Part shown: positions 24,146 through 36,370 of the stretch, in pieces
Position numbering within the stretch: the stretch's first letter is position 1
How the letters are laid out: the number at the start of each line of letters is the position of its first letter
Origin: Peromyscus leucopus
Taxonomy: Eukaryota > Chordata > Mammalia > Rodentia > Cricetidae
Direction: 5' to 3'
NCBI RefSeq assembly: GCF_004664715.2
Contig: NC_051068.1
Span: forward strand, 53,144,953 to 53,208,952
Length of the DNA: 64,000 nucleotides
Translations under genes and position numbers: made by a program
The notes under the pieces: model-generated
The model's input: the letters and a program-made list of their open reading frames with translations, nothing else
Databases searched by the model: none
What the model was told of the DNA's origin: nothing

Positions 24146-25247
24146 TCATTTTTAATTTTGTTGAATAGTCTTGTAACCATTCTTTCAAATTCTTTAGGAT
24201 TTCTTCTGACTCTCATTGGAGTTTATTATTATTGAATTGGCATCTTCCAAAGGAATCTTGTTGCCTTGATTTTTTTTTAAGATTTCTTACATTTTTGTCT
24301 TGAGATTTATGGTTTTGCTCTGATAACATTGGTTACATTGTTCTAATTGATTTTCTTTCAGTTGAAGAAAGGAACTAGCTTATCCCGAGTCCTGTTGTTA
24401 TTCCTCTCCTTTGCAATGGAGGGAGGGCTCAGCAAGGAAATCCTCCACCCATGTGTTGAGAGAAACAGGCACCATTGTTCATATCACGTAAGCATAGAAT
24501 ACTAACTACAGAAGCAACCACAGCTAGAGCAGACGCCCTTGCAGCGTGGTGATCTCATCTTGCCAGGCCTTTTATGCCTTTCTGTTAGTGTCCACCGTCT
24601 AATGTGCGCATGTTTGCTCCTCTGAGTTTTAGTTCAGCTCAGCTTAAATGTGGTTCTATGATTCTCCAGGTCTTGTGACCTCAATGCACTGAGGAGAAGC
24701 TTTGGGGCTTGTATATGTGCTTGTGCCGTTTTGTTCACAATCCCTTTGAAGATTTGCTGCAGGATAGTAGACTGACACCGAACACGTGGCCCTGGCTAAT
24801 TTTCCAGTGTCGACGTCACATGGCTGGTGGCTCTATCAGCAAAATTTTGTCTTTAATGTCTTTGTCACTGAAGATCTTCCTTTTCCATTAGTGTGTGGTT
24901 CCAGAGAAGAGGCACCATTAAAGGCTTTTCTCCTCTCATCTACTGCTTTGTTTAGAGCTCTCTGGGCTAGAACCTGTTTATTCCTCAATAAACTGAATAT
25001 TCCATATTTCTATATTTTGTTGAATCTCTCACAGCCTGTTATTGACAGTGAGCCAACCGTGCCTTTCCAAGTGCCTCATCTTCCTTTTGGAGTCACAGAT
25101 CAGGCTTCTTCTTTCATTTTTATAGGGTCATATGAGAGTGTTGTTTGTCCTCACTCACTGTCTTCATTCGATCCCTGTAATGTGACTTTCCAGATATAAA
25201 AAGATATTTCACTTTGCTTCCGAATTTATAATATTTCCTCTCTGAGG
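24146..25247. other. No gene recognised; probably old repeat-derived
   Basis: T-rich at the left, then mixed sequence. A 137-codon open frame at 24786-25199 is the longest non-simple-repeat frame nearby, but it shows no motif, no repeat structure and no splice context. I regard it as chance or as remains of an old element. Confidence 0.4.
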
Positions 25248-25753
25248 TGTGGTGATATTTTATTTGTGCTGAAATGTGGTGCTACTTTTATTTGTGCTTC
25301 AATAAATAAAGTTTGCCTGGAGATCAGAGGAAATAGCAAGCCATTTTAAGTAAACAAAGAGGTCAGGCAGCACACGCCCTTAATCCCTTAGCAGACAGGA
25401 TCTTTGTGTGTTCAAGGCCACACTAGGAAACAGAGCCAAGCATGGTGACACACGCCTTTAATCTGAGTACCAACCACAAGGACCTGGATGGAGGTCTGTA
25501 CAAACAGACAGAAAGTGACAGCTGTGTACAAAGAGGAAGTGAGGTAGCTGGACTAAGATAGCCAATGAGAGGGCAGAACAGCAAGGCATAGAGGTATTAG
25601 TAGACAGGAAGTAACTGGCATTTGGCAGCTGCAGAGCTGGTGAGATAAGGTTAGCTGTGGCTTTCCCCATTTCCCTGATCTCTCTAAGGCTTTCACCACT
25701 ATATTTGGCCCCGTGTTTTTTATTTAATAAGACCATTTAGAAATTCATCTACA
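25248..25753. mobile_element. Apparent solo LTR with embedded B1-like segments
   Basis: It starts TGTGGTGATATTTTATTTG and ends AATTCATCTACA, so it has TG...CA ends. Flanking 6-mers CTGAGG and CCTAGG agree at four of six bases, a decayed target duplication. Inside are CACGCCCTTAATCCCTTAG and ACACGCCTTTAATCTGAGTA, which look like B1 box segments. Same family as 45370-45882 and, inverted, 52676-53136. No viral genes. Confidence 0.65.
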
Positions 25754-25809
25754 CCTAGGTTTAAGAGATACTCTGTCTTTAGCTATTTTTTCTAAGTACA
25801 GGTTCCTAG

Positions 25810-25895
25810 ATATATAGATGATAGATAGATAGATAGACAGATAGATGATAAATATATAAATGATAGATTGATTGATTGATAGATAGATAAACATC
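25810..25895. repeat. (GATA)n/(GATT)n microsatellite
   Basis: Runs of ATAGATAG, ATAGACAG and TGATTGAT units. Confidence 0.9.
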
Positions 25896-28302
25896 TCTAG
25901 CTAATTTTCTATGTACTCTTGGTATTCTTAAGGGAGTTGAAAAGATAAGAGCACGTAGCTAAATTCCAATCTCATACTTGACCCGTATAACCAGAGATTA
26001 TCTTATCTCACAGCTAATTTTGATCTACTAAGGGTCAAATTATCTCTAGGGACAGTCTAATCCTATTCTACGATCCAAACCCTTCTCAGACATGCAGCTT
26101 CAACAACAGATGTAGTTCTTCCCATCTTTACTTCTCATGATGCTGGTTTCCCCACAATAGCAAAAGAGCTTTAGGTAATATTAAAGTGCTCAATGACTGG
26201 CGTACAGTGAAAAATTGTCAAAATATGAATTCTAATCTCTGTAGTTACTACATAAATCTCATTATTTCAGTTATCTCCCCTATAACTGTAGTTAGGAAGC
26301 AAAATTTCATGTTGGTGATCATAAATTCTCAAATTGCTTTTACAAAGTAGTGAAAACTGGCAGCATAGTGACTTTAATATTGAGCTAATATTTAATCATA
26401 ATAAAGTTTTGGAGCTTAAAATTATATTTCCTATCTTCAGAGGTGGTTTAGCTGAACATTTCAATATCATTCATAAGAAGGCACATTCCTAGTCATAAGG
26501 ATAATTGAACAGTATGATATTTCAGTTTCGTTAATATGTGGCATTTTATAAAGCATTTTGGTGCCAGCTCAGTTACTTGCCTTCCTCTGCAAAACACCTT
26601 ACAATAGGAGCATTAAGATGGTCTGAAATCTGATATCTCCTGCCATTTCCCTCTAATTCTGTCTTCAGAATCCATGTTGTGGCATACAGTTAGATGAGAA
26701 TAAGTCTCTCCTGCTTTTTCAGTATTTCCATTGGATTGGGTCCAACATGGATGTATACTGACTTTTAAGCTACAAAAGGCAGGATATGTTTACTTGGGCA
26801 CTTCAAGGTTGCTTTGAAAAGAAGGATGAGGTAGTTTTAACAGATGAAGAGAGGATTTAAGCTTCCACTCATGCTGAGCAGCTAAGATGGAGTTCAGAGT
26901 TCATCTAAATTTAAGTTCAGTTACCAAACCAGTAATCCACACTTTGAAGATTATAGCCACATTTATTTTTTTTCACTAGGTGTTCACACTCAGGATTTGG
27001 GTCAGTCTCTAGAGATCCTTGACACCATGCTTAAAATTATTTCAGATGTAGCTCCTCTGGGTTATTGTCGCCTGGAATGATGACTTTCCTTTTTCCTCCC
27101 TGTGTTCAGATGACAGGTTGCTATAACAGAAGATGACAGAAGATAACATGATTCTAAAGAGAAAGGCCTCAATGAGAGAGTTAATAGTATAAATCCCAGA
27201 TGGCAGGGAACCCCACTTGCAGGAATGCTAATATATTACAAGCTATATTCTCTACCACTTTTCAGAAATCAATGTGATATGATTTTCACCACAGATTGTG
27301 TTTTGAAAGCTGAATACTAAGGGAATCTCATGAGCTAAGTCTGAACAATGGCCCCAGAAGACTTTGATTTTACTTTTTTCTTTGGCCAAGACTGAGATCT
27401 GGAATAAAAATACATAAAGCAGTGAATCCACTTGATAGAGCTGCTGTGAGGTTTGAATGAAATAATGTTCAGAATGTATTTTTTTTCCTGAGAAAAGCAG
27501 GCAGGGGATAACAGGAACTCTTAAGCAGGTCAGTGCCAACATGGGATGACCCAGAATATCTTATGACAGGTTTAGAATTTTTCATTTTCATTGCAAAGGT
27601 CATAGATTACACTTGCTTGAGGTCTAAGAGTTCCCAAATGTAGGACATCTGTCCACTTGAACCAAGATACTGCCTTCCGACAGTTTTCTGCATATGATCA
27701 CTTTTTAAATGTACTGATTAGAAGGATCTCTTTTGACCTTGGAATTGACTTCCTAAATTTGAAATATTACCCTCAGAAGAACTTTCTGTCAAAACAAAAT
27801 AGCTTACAGAACATATTTCTCATCCTACTTTTATACCTCTCATCTCCCATAAACAACACTGCCTTCCCCAAAGCCTCACTCAACTTTTAACTTTATAACA
27901 GGCACATTTTCCATCACAGTCTCATTATTTCCCTTATGATATATTCGCTGCATCTGTTCACTGAATTGTTTTCCTTAGAGGAGTTTAGGGAAACAGGAAT
28001 GGAGTTCTCTTATAAAAAGCAGGCTGCGTGCTGTCTCACTTCTCTGATCAATATTTACATCTGTTGAAAGATCTCCATTAGATCCAAGAAAGGGAGAACT
28101 ATGCCCACCCAGGTCATTAGCTCAAGGAATATGAATGTTGGCTTGTTTTAACCCCCCCTGCAAAGTTAAGGAGAGCAGAATAAAGTGGCAGTCAAGCACC
28201 TTTCTTATTTGAATAGCCTAAGTACATTTATTCAGAGGAAGTAAGTGAAATAAAATGCTTTGTTCAATATACTTACTTAATTTTCATTTTGTTTTGCTGT
28301 AG
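25896..28302. other. Putative intron, mostly unique
   Basis: Under the gene model this is the 3' part of the last intron. A MIR core is visible near 27400-27475 and a C-run near 28152. No other exon, RNA gene or repeat is evident. Confidence 0.45.
27400..27475 (+). repeat. MIR SINE core fragment
   Basis: AGAGCTGCTGTGAGGTTTGA followed by ATGAAATAATGTTCAG matches the conserved MIR core. Confidence 0.55.
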
Positions 28303-28414
28303 AGTGTTCTCCTGTTTGCCAAACTTAAAGATTCTAGATGGGATCTTGAAGTTACCTGAAGATTGTTCACCTCCAGAACATAATTCCTTTTCAAAATTAT
28401 GTATTTTATCATAA
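28303..28414 (+). CDS. Terminal coding exon of the LRR-protein gene (LRR cap and C-terminus)
   Basis: The acceptor is a T-rich tract ending TTTTGCTGTAG. With the phase-2 CA carried from 21985, the junction codon is CAA and the frame reads [14 protein letters not shown]. That is the LRR-cap pattern (Tyr-Arg, then Leu-Pro-x-Leu, then Leu-Asp-Gly) which ends U2A'-like arrays. A short tail follows ([16 protein letters not shown]) and the frame stops at TAA 28412-28414. The alternative acceptor two bases later loses the pattern and stops early. With the exons at 19418 and 21788 this gives 150 open residues; with the two upstream candidates, 224. The tail has no localisation signal or membrane segment that I can see. 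Confidence 0.75.
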
Positions 28415-28465
28415 CACACTCTGCATAGAAGTAAATCAGTTAACTGTTGCTGATAAACAGCTAAA

Positions 28466-28471
28466 AATAAA
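28466..28471 (+). terminator. Polyadenylation signal AATAAA
   Basis: A canonical AATAAA lies 52 bases after the stop codon. A short GT-rich word (GGTAATGTGTG) follows it, as expected for a 3' end site. AATAAA is frequent by chance in AT-rich DNA, so it supports the exon but does not prove it. Confidence 0.5.
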
Positions 28472-28772
28472 GGTAATGTGTGATCAAATACTCCCTGGAT
28501 ATATATTTATACAATACATACATGTATATTCTGCCTCTAATCATGATAGGAGAATATTTCCTTAACAGATCATTTCACAGACAGGGTGGACCAAGCATAA
28601 AGCTCTAGGTTCGATGCCATGCACTACACAAATAAAGGATCATTTTTGACTATTGGCTATGGTTTTGTTTCACTTGCTCACCTCAGACCTGTGGAGCAAC
28701 GTCTGCCATAGACAATACAGAAAAGTTTGAGTGTGGCAATGTCCCTGGAAAACTTGTCTTCCAAAACCATGA

Positions 28773-29148
28773 TGTTGCTGGAGGGCTTCTCTCCAGGTTC
28801 CCCAAGCCCCACAGTTCCACAATCCATGTATAAAATAATCACTCAGATGCTTATATCACTTATAAACTGTATGGCCATGGCAGGCTTCTTGCTAACTGTT
28901 CTTTTATCTTAAATTAACCCATTTTTATAAATCTATACCTTGCCACGTGGCTGGTGGCTTACCAGAGTCTTTACATGCTGCTTGTCCTGGTGGTGGCTGC
29001 AGTGTCTCTCCCCTCAGCCTTCTGCTTCCCAGAATTCTCCTCTCTCCTTGTCCCACCTACTTCCTGCCTGGCAACCTACTTCCTGCCTGGTCACTGGCCA
29101 TCAGTGTTTTATTTATATAGAGTGATATCCAAAGCAATATCCACAGCA
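28773..29148 (-). mobile_element. Apparent solo LTR, antisense, with perfect 6-bp target duplication
   Basis: It starts TGTTGCTGGAGG and ends ATCCACAGCA. It is flanked by CCATGA at 28767-28772 and 29149-29154. A 6-bp duplication and TG...CA ends are the mark of class II (ERVK-type) retroviral integration. The internal words CCACGTGGCTGGTGGCTTAC and CACTGGCCATCAGTGTTTTA are shared with 63571-63922. Only the LTR remains; no viral protein sequence. Confidence 0.85.
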
Positions 29149-30969
29149 CCATGATGTCATGGATTTTGTTGACTTCTGCTCAAAGTTTCAATGTCACAGT
29201 GTTGATTGCATTACTCGTCACCAAATTCATCTGCTTTCTCTGGAAGAGGCATTTATCCCCCACCCCTCCTGAAGTCAGCCATGTTAAAGAACTTTCTTCC
29301 ACTAGTGAGATAGAGGGATTGTGTTACAGATCAACTTACAGGCAGAAATTTGAGTATCACGTTTGTATTTTGGTATATTTTTCAAAATTGTATCACACCA
29401 GTGAGCAATAGGCAGATAAAAGTTGCTTCACAGGGCCTGACATGATTGTGGTTGAAGGACAGAGCCATCATCAGTCCTAGGGAAGATGTATATATACAAA
29501 ATTAATTTCATGATGTTTTACTATAGACTCACCTCTACCACCTAATGTCTCCATAAATTTAAGGACTGAAACGTACCTTATCAATGATGTGTTTCCTTCC
29601 ACCCCCAAATAGCACAGTAAGCATTCAAAATGTTGAGTGAATGCATGCGACCACTGCAGAAAAACATTAGTGCTGGGTAGAACCACCAAGTAGAATACAA
29701 TTTTGGGAGTTTTGGTGAAATTAAAAACTTTCTTTGGAATAATAAATGTTGGAAATTTTAAAACTGATATGAGAATGCTGGAAATTGAACACAATGGGGG
29801 AATAATATTTCATCAGTTACACTAATTTGAGTTGGGTTTTCTGGGAAAATGCAGAAAATGTTTATGGTGAAAACATAAACAGCAAGAAAACCATGGGTTT
29901 CATACATGGAAAATAAGAGTTGCAGGACTGCTGCACTTATCTCTTAGAAACAGTGGCTAGATCTACTAGACCTTAGGTTAGGGATCTAAATATGTGCATA
30001 ACAAAATCCCAAAGACATAGCCTATGTTTGGCTTGTAATTTGCATTTGCTAGACTTAACAAGTCAATATGCCATGGGCGGGATGGCCAAAGCTGCTGGGT
30101 TTAAGTAGTTGCTGCCTATGCTGGAGGAGAACTGAACAGAGAAAGTTCATGAACTGACTACACAGGCCTAGGACTTGGCTCTGCTCACCAACTCTAGCAG
30201 CTTCCATGGCTTACACATTAAAGAGGGCATTTCAATTATGTCCACTCACATGGCTTTCCTTGTACCTCCTAGGATGCCCAGAGACCTGACTCACTCTTAA
30301 GTCTTAGCATTACCTTTAGACATACTATGTTAAGAAGTATACAGGGACTTTTCAAATCAGCAACAAATCTGTAATTCTGTAAATTTATGCACACCAAATG
30401 AAAACTGCCAACTTCTGGCTACTATTTAATGCTACAGAACACAGATCTCCCATGAAACTTTTGGTTATGCCTTTATGCTAAAATATTTAGTGTTTCTCCA
30501 ATAATAGTAAGCTTATTATTTATTCTCTTAGATGTCACCTGCTTTCAGTTATTATTTCTTTCTACAGTAGAAAAAATATAACTCATTTCTTATTATTATA
30601 CTACCAAATAACATCGGTGAATCAGCAGCTCTTAAAAGGCTACTTACAACTGTGAAACAAATTTCGGATTGGTTTTAGTGTTCTGGAGCAAATGAACCAA
30701 TACTGTATCACTGCAAGTGTATGTTTGCTTCTCTTATTTGTTGTATCTCAAAAGAAGAATTCATCTTTGGTTTTTGTTTAGAATTTCTGAACAATCAAAT
30801 CAAACCATTCACACTACTTTATAAAATGCCTTGGGAAACCTGTGGCTAATAAAATCTTTATTTCTGTAGTGTGTCGGTGTCCTTGAACATTTTCCATGTC
30901 ATATTTTCCTTATATTTTATATCCAGTTACTTTTTACAATATATCCCAAAATACCTGTTCTTGAAAAAG
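29149..30969. other. Unique sequence, no gene seen
   Basis: No exon, RNA gene or named repeat could be supported here. Confidence 0.45.
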
Positions 30970-31215
30970 TAGAGACATCTTTTGTATATTTGTGTGTATA
31001 TGTATGTATGTGATGTATGTTTATCTATGACATGCATATGATTTTTATGAATGGTATGATATGATATTATGTATGGTGTGTGTGATATGTGTACTGTGCA
31101 TTTATGATTTGAGTATAATATGTATATAGTGCATATGATTGTAAGTGTCTATGCATTAGATATCCCATATGATGCATATATATACATGTATGTGCAGATG
31201 TGTAGTTTTAGGTAT
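30970..31215. repeat. TATG/TGTATA-rich low-complexity tract
   Basis: A degenerate tract of TATGTATG, TGATATG and TATACATG words. Confidence 0.75.
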
Positions 31216-31224
31216 GAGTATGTC

Positions 31225-31480
31225 ATGGTGCATATCTTGAGGCAGTCAGAGGATAAGCTTGAATGTTGAGTCTACGTTTCACCTTGTTTGAGATAAGGTC
31301 TCTTGTCCATAACTGAATATTCAGCTTCCCATCTTGTCAGAGGAGCATGGGGATTCCCATACTACACTGCCTTGTCTGGCTTCACACTGGTTTGGGGATT
31401 TGAACTCAGATCTTCGTGTTTGTGTCACAAGTGTTTTCTCACAGAGCCATCTTCAAAGCCTCATCTTCACGCCTCTTTAT
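31225..31480 (-). repeat. Rodent SINE-like segment, antisense
   Basis: CATATCTTGAGGCAGTCAGA, GAGATAAGGTCTCTTGTCC and GATTTGAACTCAGATCTTCG follow the reverse order of a diverged tRNA-type SINE. The family is uncertain. Confidence 0.5.
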
Positions 31481-32049
31481 ATCTCTAAAACACATTTATG
31501 TTTTCATAAAGAGATTTCTAGTGCTGGAAAAGCATCAGTCACATTTTAAATGTCTAAAGGAATAAAAGTTATAGGGTTTAAGAACTGTTTTTTTGAAAAT
31601 TGAAAAACCTCAGAATCATGAACTTTTGTATGGGGCAGAGGATGCTAATCTTGGGTTTGCTCTGATCTACTTTTCACTTCTTCCCATGACCAAGTCGGAT
31701 CAACAGTTCTGCACTCATGGTTCCTTCCCTCTGAGGACAGGGGTTTACTGCTTGGATTCTGATTAACAACACAGCTGAGGAATTTATAGTTGGAACTTTG
31801 AAGAGGGCTTTGTTATCTTTTCCTAATGCTCTCCCTTTCACTCATTGAAAAAAACATTCAGAGAACTGCTGTCATTGTCTGTTTCCTGGTCAGTCCCTCC
31901 CCAACCTTGCCCCTTGTAGGACCAGGCCCTCTCTTCCCCAGTCCTCCTCTCTGTGCACACACAGAGCAGAAACACATGGGGGTGGGGGCACTGTGGTAGG
32001 TGGTCTTGTCTGAAAGCTTGATAAGTGGAACTCAAGCCTTTCTACTTGC

Positions 32050-33290
32050 TTCATGTATATGTTTATTTATTTAAATTATTTATTTATCTTACATCCCAAC
32101 CACATTTTCTCCTCCCTCCTCCCCTCCCATTCCTTCCCCCATTGTTCTTCCACAACACCCACCCCCTTGCCCATCCACTACTCCTCTGTTACTGTTCAGA
32201 AAGGGGCAGGCCTCCCATGGGTATCAACAAAGCATGGCATATCAAGTTGCTCCCCTTGAATTAAGGCTGGGCAAAATAATCTAGTGTGAGGAATAGTTTC
32301 CTAAGAACCAGCCAAAGCATTAGGGATAGTTCCGGCTCCCATTGTTGGGTGTCCCACAAGTAGACCAAGCTACACAACTACCACATATATGTAGAGGGCC
32401 TAGGTTGATACCATGCAGGCTCCCTGGTTGTTGGTCCAGATTCTATAAGTTCCTTTGAGCCAGGTTTGTTGTTTCTGTGTGTTTTCTTGTGAAACCCCCC
32501 TCTGGCTCACAGAATCCTTCCCCCCTCTCTTCAGCAGGATTCCTTGGCTTGGCCTAATGTTTGACTGTGGGTTTCTGTATCTGTTTCCATCAGTTACTGG
32601 ATGAAGGCTCTCTACTGACAATTAGGGTAGTCACCATTGTGATCACAGGAGATGGCCAGTTCAAGCAACATATCCACTATTGCTAAGAGTCTTAGCTGGG
32701 GTCATCCTTGTAGATTCGAGCAAGTGTCCTTTGCATCAAGTTTCTACCTGACCCTGAAATGCCTCCCTTTCCATTCATCTCTTTCAGTACTCTACCCCTC
32801 CATCCACCGCCCCCACCTAATCCCTCAAGTTTCCATCGCCATCCACCCCAGTCCACCCAGGAGATCTCTTCTTTTTCTCCTTCCCATGGAGATCCATGCA
32901 TTCCCCACCACCACCTTGGGCCCTCCTTGTTACTTAACCTCTCTGGATTTGTGGATTACAGCATGGTTATCCTTTACTTTACAGCTAATATCCCTTAATA
33001 TACAGTGAATACATACTATGCTTATCTTTCTGGGTCTGGGTTACCTCACTCAAGGATGATTTTCCCAAGTTCCATCCATTTGTCTTCAAATTTCCTGATG
33101 CAATTGTTTTTAACAGCTGAATAATACTTCATTGTATAAATGTACTACATTTTCTCCATCCATTCTTTGGTTAAGGGGCATTTCTAGATTCTGGCTACTA
33201 TGAATAAAGCTGCTATGAACATAGTTGAGCAAGTGTCCTTGTGGCATCCTTTGGGCATATACCCAAGAATGACACAGCTGGTTTTTGAGA
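32050..33290 (-). repeat. L1 3' end and ORF2 tail, antisense
   Basis: The left end reads CTTACATCCCAACCACATTT followed by a C-rich block, the complement of an L1 3' terminus. On the right, GGGTTACCTCACTCAAGGAT, GGGGCATTTCTAGATTCTGG, TATGAATAAAGCTGCTATGA and GGGCATATACCCAAGAATGA are reverse-complement words of the L1 ORF2 C-terminal region. Stops are frequent, so it is a dead fragment. Confidence 0.85.
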
Positions 33291-33634
33291 TAGATTGATT
33301 ATCATGATCTATCTCTATTCAGATCATTAAATAGGTATTTTTTTTCCTAGAAAAGTACTCTGGTCAAATGTTATTTTAATATCATGTTAATATCACCCAG
33401 TCTCAATAGGGTTTATGCTTTCATATAAAATAAAAATGTGCTTATAGATACATATTAAGTATTAACAGTTTACCTCACTCAAACACTACTGCAAACACTA
33501 AAGCAATATCTTAAGTCTTACAGGTATCAAGCATATAGTCGTTCAACCTGTTGTTCCTATTTATGTAAAAGATATTCCCTATTCATATTATGAATATTTT
33601 ATATACTATATAATGCAAAAGCTAATAACGTAAG

Positions 33635-34006
33635 TGTGGGGGCCCACAGATGCTACCTAGTAAGTCTTTACTCAAGGTCAGAAAGTCTGAACTTGCTTTA
33701 CCCAGCAGGACTACATCATAAAATGATTTGGCCAGGACGTGGCTACTAGGTATTTTGAAGGGTCTACACTTGGCTGTACATTGTGCTTTGATCTTGAAAG
33801 GAGGAGGTCTTTTGCCTCTCCCCTTGGCAGTGTATAAAAAGCTCATTAGAATAAAACTTTGGGTGGCTGGGTATTGACCTAGGGCCCTCCCAAAGCTATG
33901 CTGTGTCTCTGTCCTTCTATCTCCATCTATATTTCTATCTAATACTGCTTGTTCCTCTCTCCTCCCCGACAAGTACCCTTCTGCAGGTCAGAGCTGGTCT
34001 CTAACA
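33635..34006 (+). mobile_element. IAP-like solo LTR
   Basis: It starts TGTGGGGGCCCACAGA and ends GCTGGTCTCTAACA. It carries a TATA box (GTATAAAAAGCTC) with ATTAGAATAAAACTT just after it, a typical compact U3/R layout of intracisternal-A-type LTRs, and a CT-rich segment toward the end. Flanking 6-mers do not match, so the target duplication has decayed or the ends are slightly off. No protein-coding remains. Confidence 0.65.
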
Positions 34007-34984
34007 TATAAAAGAGCCTTGTTGTTTAATTAACTAATGAAAATAAGAAAAAAATAAGAATTTATGTTTATTCTTACATGGAACTATCAAATTCAAGCAA
34101 TAGCTATATGTTAGTCTATTTATTCAGAGAGACTATTCCCCCTATCTCCTAAAATAAAAATAATAACAAAGCCATTAACTACTAAGTAAAAAGATCTAAG
34201 GTGCCATTCACATGAATTTATATAAATGTATATATCTATAAGGCTATCACTCCACCTTTTAGAAATGAAAGTCATATTGGTGGAAAAAATGTTTCAAAAT
34301 GTTTATTTCCTGTTTTCACAAGCATATATGAGTTCAATGACTAGATTATACTTTTTTCATTGTTAAAACAAGTGTCAGTCCAAAATACATTATAAAAAAA
34401 GTCTTTGTACCTTATTCTCTTAGCAAATTACCATGTATCAACATATAAAGTGTCTTTCTTGTGAAAGGAAACACATTCATAACGAGAGAATGAATTCCAG
34501 CATGCCTTACTGTTTTCAAGGAAGACATCTGTACATCTCTGTCTCTGATCTTTCCATACATAATTTTTTCCGACATCTGCACAAAATGAGACCATGTAAA
34601 CTAACTCTCACTAAGACTTGTGAAGCTCAAATTGCATCCAGATGTGGTGGCAAGTCCCTACAGATGACTCAGACATTCTGGAATGTTCTGAGTGTAACTG
34701 ACATTGATTTAGTAGCTGCAGTATTCAAGACTGTGTGATCCTTTGTAGATCTGTGGGTGTCATACATGTAACTTCTCTCCTAGTCTTTTTTTCTTTTTTT
34801 TTTTTTAATTGTTCTAAAACCAAATAATGCTTTGGGATATGAGGGCCTTCATGCTGTCCTTCTTGTCTACAAAGTTGTCTCCAGGGACTCCTTTTTACAT
34901 TCTGGCCCTCAGATCCACCTAGCAGCAAATATTTTGTTTTCACGGAATCAGAGTTGATAGAGAAAGGGTAAATTTGATATGAGC
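34007..34984. other. Unique sequence, no gene seen
   Basis: A T-run at 34790-34806 is the only simple sequence of note. The 101-codon frame at 34433-34738 has no motif and no splice context. Confidence 0.45.
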
Positions 34985-35265
34985 ACAACTGACTGGATGT
35001 GATGGCTAATTTTATATTTCAACTTGGTTGGCATAATTCATGTGAGATGTTTCTTTGAAAAGTTTTTGGATGATATTAACATTTAAATGGGTAGATTCTG
35101 ATTTAAATAATCCGTCTTAAAATAAATAAGCTTCATCCAGTAAAATGAAGACTTGAACAGAATAAGATTAATTCTCTGCTCTGACCACTTATGAAGAAAT
35201 TTTGCCCACAGACAGACTCCTATCTGGAATTGCTCTGCATATTCTTCTCTTCACAGAGGCTTCTC
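34985..35265 (+). repeat. Old mammalian dispersed repeat, family uncertain
   Basis: GGCTAATTTTATATTTCAAC, TTTTGGATGATATTAACATT and AAATGGGTAGATTCTGATTT match an old repeat common to mammals. The class is not certain. Confidence 0.5.
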
Positions 35266-35342
35266 CCCCTTCTCCTCTCTTATCCTCCCCTCTTATCTCC
35301 CTCTCTTCTCCCTTCTCCTCTCCCTTTCTCCCTTCCCTTTTC
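35266..35342. repeat. Polypyrimidine tract (CCTCTCCCTT-like)
   Basis: About 75 bases of almost pure C and T in irregular TCTCCCTT units, with the complement purine-rich. A short CA run follows at 35418-35438. Confidence 0.85.
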
Positions 35343-35713
35343 TGTTATTTTGGTTCTGATTTTCAGGAGAACCTTGACTAATACACAAGATACAAGGTAA
35401 TCAGCCCAATGTGTATACCACACACACACACACACACCTTTGTTTTGGCTTCTGGTTTTTACAAGCTCCATCCAAAAAAGTGGCCATCATTACTTACTGT
35501 TTTTATTTCATGTTTCTGACTCTTGTAGTATACCCTTCACCTTTCTTCTTCTGTGATTCACTTATTCTTCATGTCAGAGTCCATCCACTCTAACTTCTGA
35601 AACTTAAAAGGTCTAATCCAGAAAACAAAAAGCCCCCAAGTTTTTCATCTCTTTCATTGAAAGTGTAGCTCTTCAAATCTTTTTGCTATGTACTTTTAAA
35701 AGTCATTTTGAAA

Positions 35714-35899
35714 GTCAAAGCTGGACGATGACTTTTTTGTTGTGGTTTTTATCTTCCTTTCTTTAAACTAAATGGATATTTGTGTATCTATGCTTAGAAA
35801 GCCAATGTCAAAGCTAGACAATGACTTTTTGTTTTGGTTTTTATCTTTCTTACTTTAAAGATCAATGGATATTTGTGTATCTGTACTTAGAGAGCCAGA
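35714..35899 (+). repeat. Diverged tandem duplication, unit about 93 bp
   Basis: Two adjacent units start GTCAAAGCTGGACGATGACT (35714) and GTCAAAGCTAGACAATGACT (35807). Both continue through a TGGTTTTTATCTT word to AATGGATATTTGTGTATCT and a GCTTAGAAAGCC / ACTTAGAGAGCC end. Unit length is near 93 bases with scattered differences. Confidence 0.9.
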
Positions 35900-35984
35900 G
35901 GCAAAAGAAATCATGAGAGAAAGTTTTAAAATCCAGATAATATTTGTAAATATTGCCATTCTGCAATACAATACCATAAAACAG

Positions 35985-36160
35985 TATTATCAGTCCTGGT
36001 TTGGAATAGAATCATCAGGTTCTTAAAAATATAACAAAAGTTGAACCCAACCCTAAAGACAGTCTGACTTGATTGGTATAAAATTTAGGTATTATTATTT
36101 TTGCCATTTTGCTAATCAACTCAGGTGATCCTCATGTAGGAGAAGCCTAGGCACTGAAAT
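35985..36160. repeat. MER5-like hAT transposon relic
   Basis: AGAATCATCAGGTTCTTAAA on the left and AACTCAGGTGATCCTCATGT on the right are the inverted halves of a MER5-type element. GACAGTCTGACTTGATTGG lies in the middle. Both ends are decayed. Confidence 0.6.
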
Positions 36161-36179
36161 CCCTTGATATGAAAGCAAA

Positions 36180-36370
36180 GACATTGCAATAGACTCTCAT
36201 GTCCACTGTCACCTGAAGCAGCTGTGAGACCCAGACTTCACCTCAAGCTTCAGTTAGCTCATATGAAGAACAGGAAGGGAAGATTCAGTGTCTTCCACCA
36301 ATAACATTCTGGAAATTAATTGCTGTGAGAACTAAAGGAGAGGCTTGGACCATGGCTCATTATACACATG
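36180..36370 (+). repeat. MIR SINE
   Basis: GCTGTGAGACCCAGACTTCA, CAGTTAGCTCATATGAAGAA and TTGCTGTGAGAACTAAAGGA follow the MIR core order. Confidence 0.6.

Noticed and set aside
24786..25199. 137-codon plus-strand frame
   Set aside because: No recognisable motif, no splice partners and T-rich, probably repeat-derived surroundings; expected by chance in 64 kb.
33622..33972. 116-codon minus-strand frame
   Set aside because: It is antisense to an IAP-like LTR and is not retroviral coding sequence.
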